Shown here in pieces: positions 7,998 through 16,184 of a stretch of 19,784 nucleotides of DNA; position 1 is the first letter of the stretch, and each line of letters starts with the position of its first letter. The notes beneath the pieces were generated by a model. It worked only from the letters and a program-made list of their open reading frames with translations. It was not told the DNA's origin and did not search any database. A program made the position numbers and the translations under genes. Source of the stretch: RGIG8767 sp964487395 (GTDB lineage: Bacteria; Bacillota; Clostridia; Lachnospirales; Lachnospiraceae); assembly GCA_964487395.1 (NCBI GenBank), contig CAZAQH010000041.1:1-19784 (forward strand). Reading direction: 5' to 3'.

Positions 7998-8684
7998 ATG
8001 AAAATAATACATGAAGAGAAAGACTATATATTGGTCCACAAGGAAGCATTTCTTGCCACACAGACAGCCAAACTGGGTGAAATGGACTTATATAGTAAAG
8101 TGAAAAATTATCTTGTTGAACAGTATCAGGATAAAGATCCCTATCTTGCAGTTATTAATCGTCTGGACCAACCGGTTGAGGGTATTGTTTTATTTGCTAA
8201 AAATGCAAAGACGGCAGCAAATTTGAGCGCCCAGCTGCAAAATAACAAAATAGAAAAAAAATACCTGGCAGTGATATACGGGGTTCCTGAAAAAACAGAA
8301 GGACAGGTAATAAATTTTATTCGAAAAAATCCTAAAACTAATTTATCAGAAAATGTTTCAGAAAAAATAAAGGACAGTAAAAAAGCAGTATTATCTTATA
8401 GCATCAGAACACACACACAACTTGAAACATTATTGGAAATAAACTTACAGACAGGAAGACATCATCAGATTCGTGTTCAGTTATCGCACATGGGTTACCC
8501 GATACTTGGGGATTTGAAATATGGTATTCCGGAAAGTATAGAATTTAGCAGACAGCAGAGTATTAAAAAAATAGCATTGTGTGCATATAAAATAGCATTT
8601 TTACATCCTGTTACGAATGAAAAAAAAGAATACGAAATCATTCCAATCCATGAGGAAATACAAAAGATGTTGCAGGGGGAATAG
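7998..8684 (+). CDS. RluA-family RNA pseudouridine synthase
   Basis: This 228-residue protein belongs to the RluA class of pseudouridine synthases, which convert uridine to pseudouridine in rRNA or tRNA. The catalytic Asp is D57 in NRLDQPVEGIVLFAK. The usual form of this motif is HRLDxxTSG, so the Thr-Ser are replaced by Val-Glu; the Asp and the following Gly remain. Later family segments KKYLAVIYG and LQTGRHHQIRVQLSHMGYPILGD are well conserved. There is no S4 RNA-binding domain, so it is a short-form enzyme. It starts 13 bases after pepD with a weak AAAGG site. Which RNA position it modifies cannot be told; some clostridial genomes carry several paralogues of this kind. Confidence 0.88.
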   Translation: MKIIHEEKDYILVHKEAFLATQTAKLGEMDLYSKVKNYLVEQYQDKDPYLAVINRLDQPVEGIVLFAKNAKTAANLSAQLQNNKIEKKYLAVIYGVPEKTEGQVINFIRKNPKTNLSENVSEKIKDSKKAVLSYSIRTHTQLETLLEINLQTGRHHQIRVQLSHMGYPILGDLKYGIPESIEFSRQQSIKKIALCAYKIAFLHPVTNEKKEYEIIPIHEEIQKMLQGE

Positions 8685-8688
8685 GGGA

Positions 8689-10248
8689 ATGGCAAAAGTT
8701 AAGAATTATATATTATGGATTTATTTGTTTATTATGTTGGGATTTTTTCCCTTATATTATAAGCAAAGATACGTGGGAATGGGTGATGGTAAGTACAAGG
8801 TCTTTCTGTATACGTCAGTCGTTTGTTTGGGCATATTAACTGTTTTATCCGCTATTAACTATTTGGTGTATACATTGAAAAATACAGATAAAGCTTTTTC
8901 AGGGAAAAAACGGAACTTATCATATTTGGATAAGGCAGTAATAATATATTTTCTTGTAATAACAGTTTCATTTTTATTTAGTGACTTTAAACAGGAATCC
9001 TTAATTGGGGCAGATGGCTGGTGCATGGGCTTAGCAGCACAATTGATATTCTTTTTCTCATATTTTTTTATTTCACGTGATTTTAAATGGAATAAACACA
9101 TTATCACAATACTGCTTATATCAAGTTCCATTGTTTTTCTGTTGGGAATTTTCCATCGCTTTTACATTGATCCATTGTCTATGTATGTGGGCTTAAATGA
9201 AACATATCGATTGCAGTTTCTATCAACAATTGGTCAATCGAGTTGGTATTCCAGCTTTGTATGTACGGTGTTTCCTGTTGGTTTGTATATTTTCTTCTCT
9301 ACAACTAAATCCAAAATAAAAACATGGACCGGGATATACTGTGTCCTTGGATTTTCCACTATTGTTACACAAAATACAGATAGTGCATATCTTTCCACAA
9401 TGGCAGTATTCTTTTTGCTTTTATATCTTAGTATGGATAGTGTGCAAAATAGAAAGCGATTTTGGGAATGTGTATTACTTATGCTGGGTTCATTTAAATT
9501 AATGGGAATTCTCCAGATTATATTTAAAGAACATTGTATTCAGTTGGATTCACTTTCCATTCAGATGTCACAGGGACTTATCACAACGATTCTTTTTATA
9601 CTTGCAATTGTTTATTACGTTGTACGTTATTACATAAAACCATCAAAAAAAGAGGGATTAATAAAAAAATATCCATTCTATATTTTAGTATCGGTACTTG
9701 GAGCAGGAGTTCTTGGAACACTTATTTTTATAGTGCTGAATTCTAACGGATATTTACTTGAAAAATGGGGCTACTGCAATACAAACAATTATCTGCTGTT
9801 TAATGATAATTGGGGAAATAACAGGGGATTTACCTGGAGATTTAGTGTTTTTTCCTTTAAAAATTTTACGGTAGTTCAAAAATTGTTTGGAGTTGGACCG
9901 GACTGCTTCAAAGCATATAATTACAGTATTCCGGAATATGCAGATGTATTGCATGGTTTTTGGGGAAAACTTAATCTTACCAATGCTCACAATGAATATC
10001 TGACAACACTAATAAATTATGGAATATTTGGTCTAATCAGTTATTTTGGAATGTTGATAACAGGTATTGTTACATTTATAAAAGCCAGAAAAAAGAATCT
10101 TATTGTTGCAGGATTTGCACTCTGTATAATTGCATATATGGCACATAATATTTTTTGCTATCAGCAGGTTTGCTGCACACCATTTATTTATATCTTTATG
10201 GGACTTGGTGCAAATATAATACGTAATCAGATAACGGAAGAATACTAG
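8689..10248 (+). CDS. O-antigen ligase/Wzy-like polytopic membrane protein
   Basis: This 519-residue protein has about 13 hydrophobic segments and a long loop near residues 355-435 before the last ones. The loop and following helix carry the pattern typical of the Wzy_C/O-antigen ligase family: FGVGPDCFKAY, then NAHNEYLTTLINYGIFGLIS. Family members move or polymerise lipid-linked glycans at the outer face of the membrane. Start 8689 is preferred because AGGGGGA lies about 8 bases upstream and membrane segments begin at once; the frame is open to 8617 but that part overlaps the pseudouridine synthase gene in another frame. It begins 4 bases after that gene. No glycosyltransferases or flippase lie nearby, so its substrate is unknown. 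Confidence 0.8.
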   Translation: MAKVKNYILWIYLFIMLGFFPLYYKQRYVGMGDGKYKVFLYTSVVCLGILTVLSAINYLVYTLKNTDKAFSGKKRNLSYLDKAVIIYFLVITVSFLFSDFKQESLIGADGWCMGLAAQLIFFFSYFFISRDFKWNKHIITILLISSSIVFLLGIFHRFYIDPLSMYVGLNETYRLQFLSTIGQSSWYSSFVCTVFPVGLYIFFSTTKSKIKTWTGIYCVLGFSTIVTQNTDSAYLSTMAVFFLLLYLSMDSVQNRKRFWECVLLMLGSFKLMGILQIIFKEHCIQLDSLSIQMSQGLITTILFILAIVYYVVRYYIKPSKKEGLIKKYPFYILVSVLGAGVLGTLIFIVLNSNGYLLEKWGYCNTNNYLLFNDNWGNNRGFTWRFSVFSFKNFTVVQKLFGVGPDCFKAYNYSIPEYADVLHGFWGKLNLTNAHNEYLTTLINYGIFGLISYFGMLITGIVTFIKARKKNLIVAGFALCIIAYMAHNIFCYQQVCCTPFIYIFMGLGANIIRNQITEEY

Positions 10249-10348
10249 GATTGATAAAATACATTAATTTACAGTAATGAAAATAACAGGAAATGTTCAT
10301 ACTAAGACTATAACCTTTACATAAAAAGGATATAGGAGGAGACAGCGT

Positions 10349-10795
10349 ATGAGCAAATTGATTGCCTATAAAAAAGAGATTATAACAGGAATCGGAATTG
10401 GATTCCTGTTATATTTTTTGCTGAAATTTCTATTCCCATTATTTTTTCCGTTCCTACTAGCATTTATTACGATTTATTCACTGTATCCTTTTTTGTATAA
10501 AATAGAGGAGAAATGGAAAATCAACAAAACAATAACATCTGTTATTCTACTTCTTTTTGTGATTGCGATACTTTCTTTTTTATTGTGTATAATTACTTAT
10601 TTTGCGGGTGAAAATATGGGAAATTTAATTTCGGGTATAGGGAAACTGGTCAACAATATTAAATTAACGATTGCAAATACAGCTTTTGTTTTACAGGATA
10701 AATTTGGAATGGACGGACTGGCACTTGAAGAATATCTGAATTATCAGTTAGAACATTGCATGGATTCTTTGAAAAGTCAGGGCTGCCGGGTATGA
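10349..10795 (+). pseudogene. AI-2E/YtvI-like membrane protein, N-terminal part (frameshifted)
   Basis: This frame gives the first 148 residues of an AI-2E family protein (family size about 350). It has GGAGGAGA upstream of the ATG, a paired hydrophobic N-terminus (about 10-50), a further helix near 58-85, and the hydrophilic region before the main membrane domain. It stops at TGA 10793-10795, while the rest of the protein continues in the -1 frame at 10792-11391. One missing base, for example in the AAAA or GGG run between 10771 and 10783, would explain it and would restore a 359-residue family-typical protein. It could be a decayed gene, a sequencing error, or two coupled polypeptides. Proposed roles of the family include export of small signals, ion antiport, and in Bacillus (YtvI) sporulation. 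Confidence 0.75.
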
Positions 10796-11391
10796 TGGTA
10801 AATTCTATTTCCTATTTAAAAAAAACACTTCCCGTACTTGCTTTTATTGGAATTTATTTGATAGCCACCATTCTATTTTTGAAGGATTTTGATAAAATAA
10901 TGATTCAGGTTCATAAGGTAGGCGCACTGGATGCTTTTATTTCAGCAATGGGAGGATTGCTTCATACCATTGGAACATATGTAAAAGCACAATTAATTAT
11001 TATTCTGATAATTGCGATTCTTTGTTGCGTGGGTCTGCGTATATCTGGGATTCCTTTTTCATATCTATTGGGGATACTGGCCGGTCTACTTGATGCACTT
11101 CCTTTTATCGGAACAGGTGTTATTTTAATCCCGACAGCTATTATACAACTACTAAATGGAAATGTTGGGCGAGCCATTGTCTGCATCATCTTATATATAA
11201 TTTGTATAGTGGCAAGAGAATTATTAGAGCCAAAGCTTATGGGAAAACAACTGGGAATCTATCCAGTCATTTTACTTTTATCTATATATGCCGGCATTCA
11301 ATTATTTGGAATCTCCGGAATTATAAAAGGTCCACTTGGGATTGTAATCTTTAAACAGTTATTTACCCGTATTTTTCCGGTAAAGAGTTGA
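10792..11391 (+). pseudogene. AI-2E/YtvI-like membrane protein, C-terminal part
   Basis: This is the remainder of the split AI-2E family protein, about 199 residues from the ATG at 10792. It contains the conserved membrane domain with TILFLKDFDKIM, the long GIPFSYLLGILAGLLDALPFIGTG segment typical of the family near its middle, and the closing LEPKLMGKQLGIYPVILL and GPLGIVIFKQL stretches. The frame is open upstream to a TTG at 10756, but the ATG at 10792 overlaps the stop codon of the first half (ATGA arrangement), so re-initiation after that stop is possible with only a weak AGGG site about 9 bases upstream. The stop codon itself lies inside the -35 box of the proS promoter. Confidence 0.75.
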
Positions 11392-11417
11392 CAAATGAAA
11401 ATAAGTAGCCATATAAT
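11388..11417 (+). promoter_or_regulatory. Consensus promoter of the proS T-box transcript
   Basis: TTGACA (11388-11393) and TATAAT (11412-11417) are both perfect and 18 bases apart. Transcription should start near 11424. The -35 box overlaps the stop codon of the preceding membrane-protein gene. Confidence 0.85.
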
Positions 11418-11423
11418 GTGGCA

Positions 11424-11643
11424 TAGACGTTGAAGAGGATTAGTAAAAAGTCAAATTGGCCCAGAGAGGAAACTGTACGCTGCGAGGTTTCTGCAAGGAC
11501 GCTTTTGAACCTGCCTTGGAGTTTTGTATGAAAATACAACGTATGCCGGCGTTAACGGTTTTGAGGTGAATGCGATATGCATTAATTAGGGTGGTAACGC
11601 CGGTTTTCGGTCCCTTTGTTGGGAAGAGAACCGGCTTTCTTTA
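11424..11643 (+). ncRNA. T-box leader, proline specifier
   Basis: This is a tRNA-sensing T-box riboswitch in front of proS. Landmarks in order: AGTA and AGAGAG motifs of stem I (about 11442 and 11463), the specifier region GAA-CCT-GCCTTGGAG with CCU (proline codon) at 11510-11512, the T-box sequence AGGGTGGTAACGCC at 11588-11601, and a terminator. The antiterminator forms from CCGGCGTTA (11546-11554) and TAACGCCGG (11595-11603), with an inner AATGC/GCATT stem. This competes with the terminator stem GCCGGTT (11599-11605)/AACCGGC (11629-11635) that is followed by TTTCTTT. Uncharged tRNA-Pro should favour the antiterminator and allow transcription of proS. The Pro specifier agrees with the gene downstream. 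Confidence 0.93.
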
Positions 11644-11665
11644 ATTTTAGAAAAGGAGAAAAGAA

Positions 11666-13102
11666 ATGGCAGAGAAAAAATTGGTTGAGGCGATTACCTC
11701 GATGGAGCAGGATTTTGCACAGTGGTATACCGACGTGGTAAAAAAAGCAGAATTAATCGATTACACGAGTGTAAAGGGTTGTATGGTTATTAAGCCTGCA
11801 GGTTATGCAATCTGGGAATTAATCCAGAGACAGTTAGATGACAGATTCAAAGAAACCGGGGTACAGAATGTTTACCTTCCAATGTTTATTCCGGAAAGTC
11901 TTTTGGAAAAAGAAAAGGATCATGTAGAAGGTTTTGCACCGGAAGTAGCATGGGTTACGTATGGTGGTTTAAATAAATTACAGGAAAGATTATGTGTACG
12001 TCCTACATCTGAAACACTGTTCTGTGATTTTTATAAAAATGATATTCAGTCATACCGTGATTTACCGAAGGTATATAATCAGTGGTGTTCTGTTGTAAGA
12101 TGGGAAAAAGAGACAAGACCATTCCTTCGCTCCAGAGAATTTTTATGGCAGGAAGGTCATACGGCTCATGCAACAGCAGAAGATGCTGAGGCAAGAACCA
12201 TTCAGATGTTAAATGTGTATGCTACCTTCTGTGAAGAAGTACTTGCTATGCCGGTTATTAAAGGTAGAAAAACAGACAAAGAAAAATTTGCAGGAGCAGA
12301 AGCAACTTACACAATAGAAGCTCTTATGCATGATGGAAAAGCACTGCAGTCCGGAACCAGTCACAACTTTGGTGATGGTTTTGCAAAAGCATTTGGAATA
12401 CAGTATACCGATAAAGACAATACTTTAAAATATGTACATCAGACTTCCTGGGGAATGACAACAAGACTGATAGGAGCTATCATTATGGTTCATGGTGATA
12501 ATTCCGGTTTGGTTTTACCTCCAAGAGTAGCACCTACACAGGTTATGGTTATTCCGATTATGCAGAAAAAAGAAGGTGTTTTAGAAAAAGCAATGGAATT
12601 AAAAGAAAGACTTGCTAAAAAAGGATGCCGCGTAAAAGTAGATGATTCTGATAAGAGCCCGGGATGGAAATTCTCTGAACAGGAAATGAGAGGAATTCCG
12701 ATTCGTGTTGAAATCGGACCTAAGGATATTGAAGCTAATAAATGTGTCTTAGTTCGTCGTGACAATGGAGAGAAAATTGAAATTTGTATTGATGATTTAG
12801 AAGACACTGTTGCAAATCTGCTTGAAACAATCCAGAAGGATATGTTTGAAAAAGCAAAAGCACATAGAGATGCTCATACGTATACAGCAACTACTATGGA
12901 TGAATTACAGACAATCCTTGATGAAAAACCGGGATTTGTAAAAGCAATGTGGTGTGGAGAACAGGCTTGTGAAGACAAGATTAAAGAACTGTATTCTGCA
13001 ACCAGCAGATGTATGCCATTTGAACAGGAACAGATATCTGATAAATGTATTTGCTGTGGCAAACCGGCTAAGAAAATGGTTTATTGGGGAAGAGCATATT
13101 AA
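11666..13102 (+). CDS. proS: Prolyl-tRNA synthetase, archaeal/eukaryotic type
   Basis: This is a class II aminoacyl-tRNA synthetase that attaches proline to tRNA-Pro in the cytoplasm. At 478 residues it is the short ProS type without the editing insertion found in the long bacterial form, and it resembles archaeal enzymes. RPTSETLF (about 112-119), the class II motif 2 region SREFLWQEGHTAHAT and motif 3 around GLVLPPRVAPTQV are visible. The C-terminal domain has the zinc-site cysteines (C-x-x-x-C style pairs in CGEQAC and CICCGK) and ends in the conserved VYWGRAY. AAAGGAG lies 8-9 bases before the ATG. Expression is controlled by the proline T-box upstream, and ackA follows 26 bases later, apparently on the same transcript. 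Confidence 0.96.
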   Translation: MAEKKLVEAITSMEQDFAQWYTDVVKKAELIDYTSVKGCMVIKPAGYAIWELIQRQLDDRFKETGVQNVYLPMFIPESLLEKEKDHVEGFAPEVAWVTYGGLNKLQERLCVRPTSETLFCDFYKNDIQSYRDLPKVYNQWCSVVRWEKETRPFLRSREFLWQEGHTAHATAEDAEARTIQMLNVYATFCEEVLAMPVIKGRKTDKEKFAGAEATYTIEALMHDGKALQSGTSHNFGDGFAKAFGIQYTDKDNTLKYVHQTSWGMTTRLIGAIIMVHGDNSGLVLPPRVAPTQVMVIPIMQKKEGVLEKAMELKERLAKKGCRVKVDDSDKSPGWKFSEQEMRGIPIRVEIGPKDIEANKCVLVRRDNGEKIEICIDDLEDTVANLLETIQKDMFEKAKAHRDAHTYTATTMDELQTILDEKPGFVKAMWCGEQACEDKIKELYSATSRCMPFEQEQISDKCICCGKPAKKMVYWGRAY

Positions 13103-13128
13103 GAGTTGTAAAAACGGAGGGAAAGAAA

Positions 13129-14325
13129 ATGAATATTCTGGTTATTAACTGTGGAAGTTCTTCACTTAAATATCAGCTTATTTCTTCAGAAAGTGAAGAA
13201 GTACTTGCAAAAGGATTATGTGAAAGAATTGGAATTGATGGAAGTGCAATCAGCCATCAGCCGGCAGGATTGGATAAGATTACGACAGAAGTGCCAATGA
13301 AAGACCATACCGATGCAGTACGTTATGTGATTGAAAAACTGACCGATGCAGAGGTTGGTGTTATTAAATCATTAGACGAAATAGATGCTGTAGGTCATCG
13401 AATTGTTCATGGCGGTGAGAAGTTTGCAAGCTCCGTTATCATCAACGACGAAGTAATGAAGGCGATTGAAGAATGCAACGAATTAGCACCACTTCATAAC
13501 CCTGCCAACTTAATTGGTATTAATTCCTGCAAAAAAATTATGCCAAATGTTCCGATGGTAGCGGTATTTGATACGGCATTTCATCAGACCATGTCTAAAA
13601 AAGCATATTTATATGGACTTCCATATGAATATTATAAGAAATATAAAGTCAGAAGATATGGTTTCCATGGAACCAGCCACGATTTTGTATCCAAACGTGC
13701 AGCTGAAATGATTGGAAAAGACAGAAAAGATTTAAAGATTATCGTCTGCCATTTGGGAAATGGAGCATCTGTCAGTGCAGTTATGAACGGAAAATCCATT
13801 GATACTTCAATGGGATTAACACCTCTTGAAGGATTAATTATGGGAACCCGCTGTGGTGATATTGATCCGGCAATTGTCAGCTTTCTTGCTGACAAAGAAA
13901 ATATCAGTGCAGATGATGTTATAACAATCTGCAACAAAAAATCAGGAATACTTGGATTATCCGATGGTATCTCCAGTGATTTCCGAGATTTAGGAGCGGC
14001 AGCAGCAAAGGGTAATGAGAAAGCAAAAGATGCATTAGAGACATATGCTTACAGAGTTGCCAAATATATTGGTTCATATGTAATGGCAATGAAGGGTGTG
14101 GATATTGTTGCTTTTACAGCAGGCGTTGGAGAAAATAATGCGTTAATGAGAGAAATGATAGGGGAATATATAACTGTTCTTGGAACAAGTGTTGACCCGG
14201 AGAAAAATAAAATACGTGGTGAAGAAATTATTTTATCCAAACCGGAAGACAAAGTAGTAACTATGATTGTACCTACGAATGAAGAGTTAGCTATCGCAAG
14301 AGAAACCGTAAGACTTGTAAAATAA
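13129..14325 (+). CDS. ackA: Acetate kinase
   Basis: This enzyme makes ATP and acetate from acetyl phosphate and ADP, the last step of acetate fermentation. The 398-residue product has the N-terminal INCGSSSLKYQL phosphate-binding motif, PLHNPANL, the VFDTAFHQTM region, GFHGTSHDFVSKRA and the ATP-site glycines around CHLGNGASVSA and FTAGVGENN. All are as expected for an active enzyme. Start 13129 is preceded by CGGAGG with 8 bases spacing; an upstream frame start at 13084 lies inside proS and is rejected. It is normally found next to pta (phosphotransacetylase), but here it follows proS with no promoter seen in the 26-base gap, so read-through from the T-box transcript is likely. A strong terminator follows. 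Confidence 0.96.
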   Translation: MNILVINCGSSSLKYQLISSESEEVLAKGLCERIGIDGSAISHQPAGLDKITTEVPMKDHTDAVRYVIEKLTDAEVGVIKSLDEIDAVGHRIVHGGEKFASSVIINDEVMKAIEECNELAPLHNPANLIGINSCKKIMPNVPMVAVFDTAFHQTMSKKAYLYGLPYEYYKKYKVRRYGFHGTSHDFVSKRAAEMIGKDRKDLKIIVCHLGNGASVSAVMNGKSIDTSMGLTPLEGLIMGTRCGDIDPAIVSFLADKENISADDVITICNKKSGILGLSDGISSDFRDLGAAAAKGNEKAKDALETYAYRVAKYIGSYVMAMKGVDIVAFTAGVGENNALMREMIGEYITVLGTSVDPEKNKIRGEEIILSKPEDKVVTMIVPTNEELAIARETVRLVK

Positions 14326-14340
14326 TAAAGACCAGACAAG

Positions 14341-14374
14341 AAGAGAAGAGATATCCTATGATATCTCTTCTCTT
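14341..14374 (+). terminator. Terminator after ackA
   Basis: A 15-bp perfect stem pairs AAGAGAAGAGATATC (14341-14355) with GATATCTCTTCTCTT (14360-14374) around the loop CTAT. The T-run on the plus side is interrupted, but stem strength and position 15 bases after the ackA stop support the call. It may also stop transcripts arriving from the minus-strand small ORF. Confidence 0.75.
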
Positions 14375-14378
14375 ATAT

Positions 14379-14517
14379 TACGTTCTATAGAAAGAACGTA
14401 TAAGAAATGAATAACATAAAATATAGTAGTATTCTAGCATTCATTTCTTTATTTTGTTCAAAAAATCTTTAATGTATATAAAATTGGTTTAAACGTTTTT
14501 TTGTACGGTTTTAAACC
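14379..14517. repeat. Cluster of further inverted repeats after ackA
   Basis: Three more hairpins lie here. TACGTTCT (14379-14386) pairs with AGAACGTA (14393-14400); AAGAAATGAAT (14402-14412) pairs with ATTCATTTCTT (14439-14449) across a 26-base loop; and GGTTTAAA (14486-14493) pairs with TTTAAACC (14510-14517). No gene is seen in them. They may be extra terminators between converging transcripts or part of an unknown structured RNA. Confidence 0.5.
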
Positions 14518-14522
14518 GGATT

Positions 14523-14693
14523 TTAAACATATTGATAATTCCATATATCACTTTTCGAAAAACTATTTCTCCTTTCATATGATAATAAATCAATAAACAA
14601 ATCGTGTTCTTCCGTTTTTTTATTATTATTTGGAATATATGTTTTTGTTTTATCATTCTGGGTTGTCTTGTCTTTTTTCTGTTTATGAACCAT
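14523..14693 (-). CDS. Possible small hypothetical protein, 56 residues
   Basis: This minus-strand reading frame has an ATG start (14693) with AAGGTG 9 bases upstream and a TATAAT-like -10 at 14746-14741. The product is hydrophilic: a Lys/Asn/Thr-rich first half (MVHKQKKDKTTQNDK), then EEHDLFIDLLSYERRNSF and a WNYQYV end. No membrane segment, signal peptide or known domain is seen, and I do not recognise the family. It would converge on ackA and diverge from cca in the only long gap of the window. The case rests on start signals and composition, so it may be a chance frame; the region from here to 14340 and from 14694 to 14867 otherwise holds no gene that I can support. Confidence 0.4.
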   Translation of the reverse strand: MVHKQKKDKTTQNDKTKTYIPNNNKKTEEHDLFIDLLSYERRNSFSKSDIWNYQYV

Positions 14694-14867
14694 TCAGTAT
14701 CACACCTTTCATGTTGTCTATGTTTCCAGCTGATAAGTATATTATATTTGCAAATTGTGAACTCTCTGTGGAAATAGATGGAAAGAATTCTAACCTTTAT
14801 AAAGATATTCTAAAGTTTGCATAAAAATGTTATACTAATAGCAGAATTTAGGAAAAGGAAGAACCGA

Positions 14868-16184
14868 ATGAAACTCCCTGAAAATGTTAAATATATAATT
14901 TCAAAATTAGAAAAAGCAGGATATGAAGGATATGCAGTTGGTGGCTGTGTAAGGGATACCATTTTGTCCAAACAGCCGGATGATTGGGATATTACTACAA
15001 GTGCAAGCCCACTTCAGGTTAAGGCTTTATTTCCGCGTACAATTGATACAGGTATTCAGCATGGAACGATAACCGTATTAATTGATAAAACAGGCTATGA
15101 AGTTACTACCTATCGTATTGATGGAGAATACGAGGACAGTCGTCATCCTAAGGAAGTTATTTTTACATCGGATTTGCTGGAGGATTTAAAGAGACGTGAT
15201 TTTACGATAAATGCCATGGCATATAATGATAGAACGGGTATGGTAGATGAATTTGGAGGAATAAAAGATTTAGAGGCAGGAGTTATTCGATGTGTTGGGA
15301 ATCCGAAAGAACGGTTTACAGAGGATGCACTTCGAATCATGCGTGCAGTACGTTTTTCTGCCCAATTGGGATATAAGATTGAAGAAAATACACAAAAGGC
15401 GATAGCAGAGTTAAGTCCTAATTTACAGAATATAAGTGTAGAGAGAATCAACACGGAATTAACCAAATTATTATTATCAAGTCACCCGGATTATTTAAGA
15501 GATGCATATACGATGGGCATCACCTCGGTAGTTATGCCGGAATTTGATCAAATCATGGAAATGCCTCAGAATAACCCCCATCATTGCTATAATGTCGGAG
15601 AACACACACTGCACGCACTGACAAAGGTGTCATCTGATAAAATCCTTCGTTTTGCGGTCTTGTTTCACGACTTTGGTAAAGCCCAAACGAAGACTACGGA
15701 TGAAGATGGAGTGGATCATTTTTATGGTCATGCAGAGGTATCAGCAGAATTGACGGACCGCATTATGAAGAGACTTCGTTTTGATAATGATACAATGCAT
15801 AAGGTAATTAAATTAGTAAAATATCATGATAATAAAATTGAAACGACACCGGAAGCGGTAAGAAGAGCAGTCGCCAAATTAGGAGAAGAACTTTTTCCAT
15901 TACTGCTTGATATAAAACAGGCAGATTTTATGGCACAAAGCGAATATAAAAGACAAGAAAAGGAAGAAAATCTTAACAGTATTCGTTCGCTATATGAGCA
16001 GATGAAGCAAAAAAAGGAATGTGTTTCTCTTAAAACACTGGCAGTTAATGGCAATGATTTAATACAAAACGGTATGAAACCGGGAAAAGAAATAGGAGAT
16101 CAATTAGCAGTATTATTGGATATCGTCCTAAAAGACCCAGAGAAGAACAATAAAGAATACCTGCTTTCAATAATTCGTAAATAA
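14868..16184 (+). CDS. cca: CCA tRNA nucleotidyltransferase with HD domain
   Basis: This enzyme adds or repairs the 3' CCA end of tRNAs using CTP and ATP. The 438-residue product is a class II nucleotidyltransferase: GGCVRD at 25-30 and the metal-binding DDWDIT acids near 38-43, RRDFTINAMAY starting at R109, and the ERFTEDALRIMRAVRFSAQL hinge that sets nucleotide choice. An HD domain follows with FHDFGK (H267, D268), as in many clostridial CCA enzymes, which may trim cyclic or phosphate ends. The start at 14868 has AAGGAAG 7 bases upstream and opens directly on the family's N-terminus; an earlier frame start at 14817 lacks a site. A poly(A) polymerase is the alternative for this fold but the motif set fits CCA addition. 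Confidence 0.9.
   Translation: MKLPENVKYIISKLEKAGYEGYAVGGCVRDTILSKQPDDWDITTSASPLQVKALFPRTIDTGIQHGTITVLIDKTGYEVTTYRIDGEYEDSRHPKEVIFTSDLLEDLKRRDFTINAMAYNDRTGMVDEFGGIKDLEAGVIRCVGNPKERFTEDALRIMRAVRFSAQLGYKIEENTQKAIAELSPNLQNISVERINTELTKLLLSSHPDYLRDAYTMGITSVVMPEFDQIMEMPQNNPHHCYNVGEHTLHALTKVSSDKILRFAVLFHDFGKAQTKTTDEDGVDHFYGHAEVSAELTDRIMKRLRFDNDTMHKVIKLVKYHDNKIETTPEAVRRAVAKLGEELFPLLLDIKQADFMAQSEYKRQEKEENLNSIRSLYEQMKQKKECVSLKTLAVNGNDLIQNGMKPGKEIGDQLAVLLDIVLKDPEKNNKEYLLSIIRK

Noticed and set aside
8617..8688. N-terminal extension of the O-antigen-ligase-like protein
   Set aside because: It overlaps the pseudouridine synthase gene in another frame, is highly charged, and a better start with a ribosome site is at 8689.
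10760..10795. Programmed -1 ribosomal frameshift in the AI-2E gene
   Set aside because: No X-XXY-YYZ slippery heptamer is in frame here and no clear downstream stimulatory hairpin was seen, so mutation, sequence error or re-initiation are better explanations.
13084..13128. N-terminal extension of acetate kinase
   Set aside because: It overlaps the conserved end of proS and the family starts at MNILVINCGSSS, directly after CGGAGG.
14630..14824. Plus-strand frame of 64 codons in the ackA-cca gap
   Set aside because: It starts at TTG in a T-rich tract with no ribosome binding site, and the minus strand in the same place has a better-supported small frame.
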